A stretch of DNA of 64,000 nucleotides from Galbula dea (taxonomy: Eukaryota > Chordata > Aves > Piciformes > Galbulidae), in assembly GCA_013399015.1 (NCBI GenBank), contig VWZX01006240.1, positions 428,001-492,000 on the forward strand, in the 5' to 3' direction. Shown in pieces: positions 1 through 11,700 of this stretch. Under the pieces are notes generated by a model. The model did no database searches and had not been told where the DNA came from. It worked only from the letters and a program-made list of their open reading frames with translations. The translations under genes were made by a program, and so were the position numbers. How positions within the stretch are numbered: the stretch's first letter is position 1; the number at the start of each line of letters is the position of its first letter.

Positions 1-18
1 ATTCTGTGATTCTGTGTG
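1..18 (+). mobile_element. 3' octamer tail of a CR1 element cut by the window edge
   Basis: ATTCTGTG repeated about twice is the characteristic 3' end of CR1 LINEs. The body would lie left of the window. Confidence 0.6.
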
Positions 19-2701
19 ACAGAAGAGGTAGTCACCCAAGACACCTGCTCTTGGCCATCCATTTCCAGCCCTCCTTTCCCTTATCTCCATGTCTGGTTTT
101 ATCTTCAGACTCTGTGCCTTGAAGAAACATCATTATCAGTTTAGGAAGGGCATCTGAACAACAGGTTTCACAGAGGGCCAGACCTTTTTCAACTAAGCTG
201 CTATAGACAAAACAAAGCTCTGCTCTATCCTTCCCCATCCACAGCAGAGCTTTCTCCCTCTAAGTGCATTAAGTGGTGAATCAAAAGCTCTGGCAGCATT
301 TATCTTCCCTGAGCAGCATGCAGCTGTCAGTGATGAACAACAGGCAGAGCACAATTCCCACCTCGAGTTGCCAACTCTTGGGTCAGCTCACATCATTTGC
401 CATGGGTGTGAAAGAAATCACTGTCCTGCACCACAAGGCTTCTCTTCCCATCATTAAAGGTATGCAGCAGACCAAGACAAAAGCCAAATGAGGACAAAAG
501 TTCTGGATGCTCTTGGCCAGCAGCTTCTAAACTGTTGCTCACAGTTGTGCAAATCACTCAAGCTGATTTTGCTGCATTATCTGCCAAGAGGTTTATAACT
601 CCTGGAATGGTTTGGCTGAGAAACATTGTCTGCAGTTTTCAAAGCCATCAAGTCACTTTGGAGCAGTCAGATGAAGGCTTTCAAATGACTCTGCACTAAG
701 AACAGCAATTCAGATTTCTGGTATTAAAAGAAATAGAGAAATTAGTGGTTCCTGCAAAAGCCTCTTATGCTACCAAGAAAGGAGGATCCTAGAATCATAG
801 AATAGAATGGTCAGAGCTGGAAGGGACCTTAAAGATCATCTAGTTCCAACCCCTCTGCCTGCCCAGGGACACCTCCCACTAGATCAGGTTGCCCATGGCC
901 CCATCCAGCCTGGCCTTCAAAGCTTCCAGGGATGGAGCTTCCACAGCCTCTCTGGGCAACCTGTGCCACTGTCTCCCCACCCTCACAAGGAAGAACTTCC
1001 TCCTAATATCTAATCTAAATCTCCCCTCCTCTAGTTTGCATCCATTCCCCCAGTCCTATCACTCCCTGACCTCCTCAAAAGTCCCTCCCCAGCTTTCTTG
1101 TAGCCCCCTTCAGATCCTGGAAGGCCACAAGAAGGTCTCCTGGGAGCCTTCTCCTCTGCAGACTGAACAACCCCAACTCTCTTACTCTGCCCTCGTAGCA
1201 GAGGTGCTCCAGTCCTCTGATCATTCTCCTGGCCCTTCTCTGGCCTCACTCCATCACTTCCATATCTTTCTTGTATGACACTGTCTGATCTGAACTTCTC
1301 CCTAGAACCATGCCAGATGCTGTGGCCTTTTGCTTCTCTCTTGGCCATGAGATTTACACAGAGAAAATGGGGGGTGGTAGGGTGGAATTTTTAACCAGCA
1401 CTTTTGGACTTACATTGCTCTTGCTTAGACTAACTGTTGACACAATGACCAAAAAGAAATAGCAGTCCTCAAGACTGCTGCCTTTACTTCATGCAGTCAG
1501 CATCATCTCCCTCTGCTCTTCCACTTCTCCTTGCCTGCTGCATGCAGTGCAGGTGTTTCTCCAATGATATTTAGTCACTGCTTTTAAAGCCAGGCTTAAC
1601 CCAGCTGTTCCCACATGGCTAGGGGCTCTTCAGCCCTTCCTCACACCTTACCTACCCAGAGAGCAGGCTGGCTGGCTGCTGGCTTTTTAAAAGTGAAGAA
1701 ATCAGACCTCATGACCCTGACTTTGGCATCCTTTTTGGGATCTGTTCATGCACAACATCAAGGACAAGCCTCCCCTCTTACTGACCTCCTTAAAAGCATT
1801 CCTGCTTTCATTTACATCCCCCAGAAGCCTCCTACAGCTCCATTTCCAAACCCAAACCCTTCTTGGGGCTGGATCCCACCTGTGTGCAGCCTCTCCTGCC
1901 TGCTTGCCTATCAGTGTGAGAGGGAGGAGGGGTGTGGGCATTGTCCTCTGGGTACCTGACAGCTGCCCCTGTGCAGAGAGAGGACAAAATACTCCAGAGC
2001 CAATGCCACTGCTCTGAACCACAAGGGACATTAGCAACTTAAACAGAACAGCAAAGCAGTCAGCCTGTGGAAGGAAAAGTCATTAAAGAAAGTTTTCTAA
2101 GTTCTCCCTTGCAGGACTCAGACTTTAATGGTAACAGTATCAGTGTCTGAGCTGATTGAGGGGCATGGGGAGAGGGGAAAAGCCCTGCACTGATTGAAAA
2201 CTGAATTGTTGTCCTTGCTTCAGGTGAAAAGCAAGTGAAGCAGGAAATTGCTCTGTGTTTTCTTTGAGAGGAAAGCAGCTCTCCTGTGGTTCTGCCACAA
2301 GATAGGCAAAGATACAGTTCAGTTTCATTAACTCATTTTGATTGACAAAGCAGCTGCAGAAAATATATTCAGGGTTTTGGGGGGGTGGTGTTTCTTTTGC
2401 AGGTCTAAAAAGAGATTTCTGGGTATTACCATTTGAGAAAGACATTACAGGTGTCTGGTGTGTCTCAGGAAATCACTCCTTCAACCACACACACACACAA
2501 AGACCTTCACTAGCTCTTCTACTTAATCAGCATTTCAGCATGGCACTTACTCTGCAGTTAGTACAGAAAATGATTGCACTTTAGACACTCTCTTCCCCAG
2601 CCTCAGTGCCTGTGGAAGGCTGAGCCCCATGTGCCTGCCTGTGCCCTGTCCCCATGCCCTGCCCCTCCCAGCTCCACTTTATACACCTGAATCTCACTGA
2701 C
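19..2701 (-). other. PATJ intron after the PDZ9 exon (incomplete)
   Basis: I see no further PATJ exon here; PDZ10 motifs are absent on the minus strand. The stretch holds one CR1 copy at 791-1280. The remaining sequence is unique-looking intron without recognisable RNA gene or second coding frame. Confidence 0.7.
791..1280 (-). mobile_element. CR1 LINE, 5'-truncated
   Basis: It starts with the reversed 3' tail (AGAATCATAGAATAGAATGG) and runs through GAAGGGACCTTAAAGATCAT, the tract encoding the ORF2 C-terminus, up to TTTCTTGTA. It closely resembles the copies at 24171-24568 and 53311-53680 and belongs to the same subfamily. Confidence 0.92.
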
Positions 2702-2788
2702 CTGACTGTTTTGGGATGTTTTCTTTGATGATAGCCACGATGCAGCTCTCAGTCTTCCCAGTTCCAGATGCACTAAGCCTTGGGCACA
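2702..2788 (-). CDS. PATJ: PATJ exon: last strand of PDZ9 and following linker
   Basis: This 87-base exon is symmetric in phase 0, with acceptor TTTTCCAAG and a slightly weak donor CAG|GTCAGT. It encodes [20 protein letters not shown] then [24 protein letters not shown] and TSQNSQ match the PATJ segment after PDZ9. It is the most 3' exon I can find; PDZ10 and the stop codon must lie beyond coordinate 1. The donor could shift slightly, since the intron side also reads open for some codons. Confidence 0.94.
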
Positions 2789-5700
2789 CTTGGAAAACAC
2801 AAATCAAACAAGAAAGCAAGCCACAATGTTCAGCATTTCAGTAGACACAGAAGATTTCATGCTCTCCTGGAGAGAATGATGTTGATGTTCAGCACCACAA
2901 CCCCATGAAGAAAACCACAAAGAATGCTCTAAATACATTTCTATTTAGACAATACAGAAAGTGCCTGGATTTAGGTTTATCCTGAAGGTTTTTCTTGGCT
3001 GCTGAAGCCAGTATGAATCTTCCTACTGACAATTACTCAGGCAAAATAAACAGAAAGCCTCCAGCTCCTCACCAGACATTTGCCACCACCAATACTCAGG
3101 AGAAGCATTTTAGAGGGGAAAAAATGCTGCAGGAAAGGGTAAATTTAACACATCTGCATTCAGCTTAATAATATATCCTCATATCACTGATTTTCAGGTA
3201 AACTTCTGGCCAGGTCCCAACCCTGAATGGAAACTGCAAGGAAACAATTAGTCTTTCTCTTCAAGAATGGAAGAAATCATATGCAGAAGCACTAGTGGTG
3301 ATGGTAGGGGAAAGCCTCTGTCTCCAGAAGCACTTTTGAATAGAAATGGGTCTGCAGCATCTCTTCCACTCATCCTTTCATCCCTGGCCCAGGCTGTCAG
3401 GAGCTGGATGGAGGAGTTAACCCCAGGCACCCAAAGCCAGGCCATCCCCTGCTCCCTCCTCTGACTCAAGCAGCTACATGCTTTTGATGATGGAAAACAC
3501 CCATGTTCTCCCAGTCTGCCCAACTTCAGAGTATAAAAATCACTCCTGCAAGAGGGAAAGCTGTGTAGAAATGCATCTAGGCTGCCATTCTCTAGCTGCA
3601 GGTTAGTGCAGCAAAGCCAAATGCATTCTATTTCAGTTCCCATTTGTATGCCATGCCTCTCAGGTTTCCAAATATTTTTCTAACCTATGAAATACAGTGT
3701 TGCATTTTCAAGGAAATGCCTAAATACTGCACTTGTCTTTGTTTTCCCACTTCAACTCATCCCACTTCTAAATATCCATGGGAGGAGTGATTTTTACCTG
3801 AATTTCCCCAAGTTATTTCAGATGAAATTCCTGCCTGGGGTAAACAGTTCAAGCTGTCCTGCCTATGTGGAAATAGCATTTCAGGATAATAGTGGCAGTA
3901 ACTGCAATTCAGGAGCTTCAAATGGATGAGGTACTCACCTTAAGGATAGTGGCAACAGTCTCTTGTGAGGCATTTCTCATATCCTCTCCATTTACAGATA
4001 AAATCTGATCTCCTTGAATTAATCTTCCATCTAGGTCTGCAGCTCCTCCTTTAACAATGTCAGAGATAAACACTCCACTTCCATTTCTAACAATGCAAGA
4101 AACATATGGCTAATTACACAAGCCAATATTCTGGGGGAGACCAATTTAGGTTACTTGCATTTAAGAGACATTAAAAGAAACCTGTGAGCAGAGCAAGCAC
4201 TAGTTTTACACCTCATTCAACCATTTGGGTGTTAAAAAAACCACCCCCTGAGTTTTAAAAGCAAGGCATGTTTTGCCATATTTAATGCTGCCTTTCCCCT
4301 TCAACTGTTAGTTCTGATTCTATAAGCCATCAAGAAGAATCATGACAAACACCACTTCTATGAATAAAAAGCTGAGGATCAGTCTAAGATGAAGTTAAAC
4401 TATCTCCTGATGTGCCTGAGATGAATTATGCAGCCTCAGAGGTTTGGGTTTTTTTTTTTCCCCCTGTGTTCCCTCTAAATGTTCAGCTCAGTTTCTTTCC
4501 CAGAAGCCTGGAGGCCCCCAAGAGCAGAGCAGGGAGAAGCCTCCAGAAAAGAGTTTTCCAGTTAAGCAGCAGAAACCACAGCTCTGGGACTGTCTGCCTG
4601 CAGTGGGCAGGCAGTGAGAGCAGCAGGCCACACAGACAAGGGGAATAGATTTATTTATCAGCTCCAGCCTCCTTCCCTCCTGAGGCCACAGCCCCCTCTG
4701 TGCTGGTCCCAGCTGCTGGGGCTCACTGGTGGGAGCTAATGCCAGCTCCAGTGCCAAGATTTGGCACTGGGTATCCTTCACCCTGAAGCACAGAACCATA
4801 GAATCAGTAAGGTTGGAAGAGAGCTCTAAGATCAGCAAGTCCAACCAGCAACCTAGCACCACCATGCCACTAAAACATGGCCCTCAGTACCACATCTAGA
4901 TGCTTTTTAAACCCCTCCAGGGATGGTGACTCCACCACTGCCCTGGGAAGCCTGGGCCAATGCCTAACAACTCTTGCTGGGAAGAAATTGTTCCTGATAT
5001 CCAATCTAAATCTCCCCTGGGGCAACTTGAGGCCATTTCTTCTTGTCCTCTCACCAGTAAGCCAGGACAAGAGACCAACTCCCCTCTGGCTCCAACCTGC
5101 CTTCAGAGAGAGATAAGGTCTCCCCTCAACCTCCTCTTCCTCAGACTAACCAACCCCAGTTCCCTCAGCTGCTCCTCATAAGACTTATCCTCCAGACCCC
5201 TCACCAGCCTTGTTGCCCTTCTCTGGACACACTCCAATGCCTTTATGTCTTTCTTGTAGTGAGGGACCCAAAACTGAACCCAGCACTTGAGGTGTGGCCT
5301 CACCAGTGCCAAGCAGAGGAGGACAATCACCTCTCTGGTCCTCCTGGCCACATCATTTCTGTTACAGGCCATACCTCACAACCTGAACCATACCTGGGTA
5401 CCATGTAATTGACTTCAGAAATTGGGCTACCTCTAAGGTGGAAATCCCCACAAGCAAAGCACTTAGGAAGTTTTGCAGCTGTGGGAGGGCTGGAGAGTGC
5501 CATTACCATCTGTAGGGTAATTTACAGAAGCCAAATTAATTACCCAACCTGCAATCTGCTCACAACACCTGGATCAAACACCAGCACTCTTGTAAAAAAC
5601 TGCTGGGGAACTTCACTGGCCAGAGGCACTCAGGAGAAGGACATGATGATTTGTTAGTGAGAAAAGACAATTGGGGTTTTTTTTTGGCAATACAGAAGAG

Positions 5701-8700
5701 CAACCATATGACTGTTAGGCACCAACACTGAACTGCTGCTCACCAATGTCATGCCATAAATCTCTTCTGGCAATGAAAGACTAAATCTACCAGTGCCCTG
5801 GTTTGAGTGATCTCATAGCAATGGTTGAGAAATAGGTCAGTAAAACAACACATTTGATGAAGCAGCTGTTACCCACCACAGTACCTCAGGTTCTGCTCTG
5901 TCCTCACAGAACTGCTCTCTCTAGTGTTGTGATGTCACTTTGATAGTGTTCAGGATTTGGGGCTAACTCAGCCTGTTATCCTCCACTGATACTGGCTCCT
6001 TTGAACCTCAGCAGGAGCTACATCTAAGTCACCAATTCATTTGCTTAGAAGCAGAAACTGCTTTGGGTTGGGACCTTGAAAGCTCATCTACTCCAAACCC
6101 CCTGCAGTCAGCAGGGACATCTCCAGCTAGATCAGGTTGCTCAGAGCCCCAAACAACCTGACTTAGAATGGCTCCAGGGATGGAGACATCACCCACATCT
6201 CTGGGCAACCTGGGCCAGTGTCTCACTACCCTCAGTGAAAACAATTTTCAGAGGCATAGCCTGATACTTGGAAACAGTAAGGTTTCTCTCCCCATTTTGC
6301 AATCAGAAAAGCCACATTTAGGGCCTCCAAGCCCTGAGACACAGCTACCCTGAAGCCAGCAGGACAGGGAGATGATCCTGGTGCTGCTGCACCCATTTGG
6401 CCACACTCTCTCTGAGCAGGACACCTGCACTCCAGGAGCTCTGCTGGGCAACTGCAGCCTTTACGACACCCTCGTGTTCTCATTCTGATTGAGGAGCCAG
6501 GACCACAGCCCCATGGCATCCTTGAAGATATTGAGATATAAAATCCTGTTCCTTACAGATATTTTCCCTCTATTTCAGAACCCATTGAATGGCCCTGGCA
6601 GTTCATGAGGCAAAAAGCACTCCTCATTCCAAGTGCAATCTGACCGGAGAGATGCTCTTACCGTTTCCCAGCTATGCTGAGCCCCAGTCCTCTGCCTGTT
6701 TTCTTTTGTATATCTACAGAGAAAATCTCCAAGTTCTCTTCATCTTTGTAATGTGCTTCATCTCTATAAACAACCAACTGCACCTTCTGGGGTGTCTGTC
6801 TCAGTGCAGTGATAGCTTCTTCGTGGCTGGCACTCCGCAGATCGATCCCGTTCACCTGAAACAATCAGAGTTTTCTTTCCAAGTGAGACAGAAAAAGGAT
6901 CTTTTCATCACATCCTCCCCTTGTGTGACAGGACAGATCTGTCAAACTGATACCCCCTTGACACTCTCATTTAGGGCTCCCACTTCCAAAGGGTTAAGCT
7001 CCTGGATCTCCTGCTGGGTGTGAGTATGGTGCTTTGTGCCTGGAGTAAATCACAATAGCTATCAAAATACTTTGGTTTGGGAGTTTGGTGAATGTTCTTC
7101 TCTTCTATTGAAATGCTGGAAGCTCAAGTAACACTTCTCTCCTCTGACCAGGCAAAGTGGGATGGGCTCCTTTGAGCCTCTTAGACCCCTTACTGATCAG
7201 ATTCCTTCACCAAGCTGAAGGCAGAAGGAATCAGAAACACTGGCAAATGGCAACGGTGAAGCCAAGGCAGGGCACAGTAAATGGTGATTTTGCTTTGTTC
7301 CAATAGATGGCACACAAGACCATTCCTAAAGCACTCAACTGCATTCCTCTTACCATAACCTGAAAATCTTTCAGCCTTTTAGTAAGATCAGCAAGTTCTG
7401 ACTGAATGCTCAAGTGTTAACAAAAAAAAAAAACCCCAAACCCCAACCAACCCCAACTTAAAACTTAATCTCTTCATTTTGACCAGCCTGATCCACAGAT
7501 GCCCTTCAAGGTGTTTGCTAATATTCTGTTGACAAAAAAAATCATCTTTTAGTTCTTACTAACATAAAGTATCAATGCTTAAACAGTTTTGAGGCCTCTC
7601 TAGGCAGGAGCATGAGCTGTAACTGAATAACACCACACTGTCAATCCACTTAGAGGACAGAGGAAGTCTGAAGGCAATGCAAATATTTCTCAGTATTTCT
7701 AGCTATGCAAAGTTATAATCACACTTGATTTTGCATTAGGATAATTAAGCCTAATCTGTAGTAATTATATTCTTTTGTACTAGTTCTGCAGCCATTTATT
7801 TCCACCCTGCCTTGGTATTCTCTTCTCCACACAGGCCTCGACGTGTGCTTTATCATCACTAATCTGACACCAATTCAGAGGCATCTTCTTGATTCATTAG
7901 TCCAGCTTTTAAAAGCTGAAATAATAACAATAATATGGCACATAAACATTAGCACTTTCCTGTTTGGCCAGAGAAGAATTAATTAACCTTCCCTGTTTTT
8001 AGCCCCTAATTATCGTGCTCTGGTTAGACAGAGTTCTTTAGGAAACGAAAACAACACTCAGCCTTAAAGGTAAAAAAAAATACAATATTTGCAGTGCAAG
8101 AGCTATAAAGACAACTCCCCAAGTACCCCTTGCTATTTTTCTAACCCTACACACCAAAGCCTTAATGGCCATGCTGGGAATTTGTCCTGATCTGACAGCG
8201 AGAGGCTGCAAGCAGCTGCTCTGAACCCCTGCCTGCCCAAGGTTTCATTTGCAGACCAACACTTCTTTTCTTAACCCTTTCCCACCTCCATTTCCATCCT
8301 TGCCTGTGGGAAAAGAACCACATTTATTGACAGAAATAATTCTCTCTGTTCCTTGGGTTTATGACCCTGTGGCCTGAAGGAGTTGGTGGCTCCCCCAGCA
8401 ATGCTGCCTGTGGTTGCTGGTGAGGTTTTGGGCAGGGATGCTGGCAGGGATCACAGAATGACACAGAATCAGTAAGGTTGGAGGAGACTTTTAAGATCAT
8501 CAAGCCCAACCAGCAACCTAGCACCACCATGCCACTAAACCATGGCCCTCAGTACCACATCTAGATGCTTTTTAAACCCCTCCAGAGATGGTGGCTTCAC
8601 CAGTGCCCTGGGCAACTTGAGGCAACCGGTAACCTGGGACCAACCCCCACCTCTCTCCAACCTCCTTTCAGGGACTTGTAGAAAGAGATAAGGTCTCCCC

Positions 8701-11700
8701 TGAGCCTCCTCTTCCTCAGACTAAACAACCCCAGTTCCCTCAGCTGCTCCTCATAAGACTTATCCTCCAGACCCTTCACCTTTTCACCCTGTGTTAGCCC
8801 AGCTCAGCACTTTGCTCCCAACAGCACAGAGATCCTGGAGCTGCAGTGGTAGCACAGGTCTCTGAATGAAAGATTAAACAGATGAATAAATCTGAGCTAT
8901 TGGACATGACAGCTGAACTATGTAATTCAAGAAGTGCCTTGCTCAATTAAATTTAATATATTCTCAATTTCTACCTTCCCTTTCTCTGAATATAGAAGGA
9001 AATGTGAATTTGTCAGGATGGCCTCAGTGACAGCAAACCAGCTTCAAGTACAGATCTTCCTCAAGAAGTTCTCTTGGCCCAACAAGAAACCTGTGCTGCA
9101 CTGAATACAGAATCACAGGTTGGAAAAGACCTCTAAGATCATCAAGTCCAGCTGCCTACAAGTATATATGACAAAACCACAACCAAGTGTATACATGGAG
9201 AGACTCATTTACCTCCAGAATCTGATCTCCAGCCCAAAGTCTGCCATCTCGAGCTGCTGCCCCTTCTTCATAAACTTCATGGATCACTATGGCATCCTGT
9301 GGGAAGAGAGAGGTGCTGTGAATCCTCCTCCCTCCCAAACACCCCACAAACAGGCAGCTCTGACCCACCCCACAGAGTCCACTGCTCTGCAGTGACAAGG
9401 CACAGCACTCCATGTCAGGAGAAGCAAGACTGTAACACAGATTTATATATATATATTTAATATTTTGGGATAAGAAAACCACTGCCATGACCAAACTATG
9501 GATAGCTAGCAAAAAGGAGGTTGTTGACCACTTCAGGGTAGTCTTGTCTAGAGCTTCTTAGGCTTCCATCACTTCTCTCCATTAGCATCAGCACTGCATG
9601 AACTCAGTGTGAACCATTGTATTAATATCATTGACTTTTTATGATATTATTTAAAACCAGATTCTTTGGAGCTATGAATATTTTCAGGGACTTGGCAGAG
9701 AACTCAGCTTTTAAGCAAGAAGTGAATGCTTTGTGGTAAATAGTGCTGGTTAAATCTGTAAGAAATGAAATCCAGAAGAAAGGAACAATGGCAAATGTTA
9801 GTTTATTACTGAGGTTGGAAAATGTAGGCAGTGGCAGATGTAGCTTCAGGGAAGGTTTCAGTGATTTAATCTTATTGCCAGCAATAGATATCCCTAAAGA
9901 AAAAGCATTACAAAGAACATACTGTTCTCTGGCTGGTGCTTTCCCTTTGCATTGTTCTGGTTTGTTTCTGGTTTTGGGGTTTCTGGTTTGTTGGGTTTTT
10001 TTTTGTTTCCCTGAAACAAATAGGTGAAGATCCTTCCACAGTGCTTCAGCTGCAGCCATGCACAATCAGTAAGGTTGGAGGAGACTTTTAAGATCATCAA
10101 GTCCAACCAGCAGCCTAGCACCACCATGCCACTAAACCATGGCCCTCAGTACCACATCTAGATGCTTTTTAAACCCCTCCAGGGATGGTGACTCCACCAC
10201 TGCCCTGGGAAGCCTGGGCCAATGCCTAACAACTCTTGCTGGGAAGAAATTGTTCCTGCTATCCAATCTAAATCTCCCCTAGGGCAACTTGAGGCCATTT
10301 CTTCTTGTCCTCTCACTGGTAAGCCAGGACAAGAGAACAACTCCACCTCTGGCTCCAACCTCCCTTCAGGTAGTTGCAGAGAGAGAGAAGGTCTCCCCTG
10401 AGCCTCCTCCTCCTCAGACTAACCAACCCCAGTTCCCTCAGCTGCTCCTCATAAGACTTATCCTCCAGACCCCTCACCAGCCTTGTTGCCCTTCTCTGGA
10501 CACACTCCAATGCCTTTATGTCTTTCTTGTAGTGAGGGACCCAAAACTGAACCCAGTACTTGAGGTGTGGCCTCACCAGTGCCAAGCAGAGGAGGACAAT
10601 CACCTCTCTGGTCCTCCTGGCCACATCATTTCTGATACAGCTAGCAGGACAGGATGCTTCACTGTGACCTCTCCAGTGTCACCAGCAAACACCCAGCCTC
10701 AGAGCAGAACCAGCTTCACTAGGAACTCTAAAATGGCTCTGGATGCTAAATACTTGGTGATTTTCAATTAGCCACATAGGCATCAGATAACCAGTTCCCA
10801 GGCAAATCCACACAGAGTCACAGAATCATTAAGTTTGGAAGAGACCTCTAAGATCATCAAATCCAACCATCAAACTGTCATCACCATGCCATTGAACCAA
10901 ACATATACTCTCCAAAAGCACCACACTTGTGAAGTTCCTTCACCAGTTTGAGGTACAAGTCCAAGAGAAGCCTTTCTGCCACGAGCTTAGCAGTGGTGCA
11001 CTGCCTTTCTGGAGCAGGAGCAGGTAGCTGCTGAGGTAGAACAAAGTACCTTCATGTTTGGAAACCACTGTTAAGATACTGTCCTGGTTTGGGTTAGAAC
11101 AGAACTGATTCTGTTCCATGACTTTGTTTTCCAGCCAAAGCTCCTCTAAGTAACTGCATTGCTGAGGCTGGCAGCATGTCTTTAAAAACACTGCCTGCTT
11201 CCAGCAGTGATGAGGTCTAATGTTTGGCTTTACTGCTGAGGAGTGGGATGGAAACTAGGGCCACTGCTCAATTTCTTTTTGTGGCTAGTTTTGGAGGGTG
11301 CAGAGTAAAAGTCTGCACCTACAGGACAGATGACCCTCACCTGACCAACTAAGGATTCCATTCCATACACATCATACTTGATAGAAAGCTGAGGGGCAGT
11401 TCCCTCTTCTCTTTCTTGCTTCCTGCAATTCTGCTTTTCAAGGGCCCATCTTTGCTCCTTCTCTCTCCTTTTTGCTCCTGAATCCAGCTCCAAGATCCAG
11501 CCCCTGAATCTGATTCCCATCAGCTGCTGAAGGCCTCCTGTCACAGTATCAGTGGGGATGGTGATGTGGGTACCATCAAGGGGGGGGGGGGGGTTTGGGT
11601 TCAGTGCTGGTTCTACAGATATTCACAGAATTATTAAGGTTGGAAGAGACCTCTAAGATCAATCAAGTCCAACCATCAACCTATCCCCACCATGCCACTA

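Larger units (their letters stand above)
4087..6661 (-). other. PATJ intron within PDZ9
   Basis: This 2575-base intron contains CR1 copies at 4791-5369 and 6064-6250. The rest shows no recognised element. Confidence 0.75.
6856..9212 (-). other. PATJ intron within PDZ8
   Basis: This 2357-base intron holds a T-rich, CpG-retaining block at 7690-8070 described separately, an A/C-rich tract near 7424-7460, and CR1 copies at 8451-8781 and 9107-9152. Confidence 0.75.

Noticed and set aside
5795..6000. Possible LTR beginning GCCCTGGTTTGAGTGATC
   Set aside because: The resemblance is limited to a few bases at the start; no LTR-like end or body was recognised.
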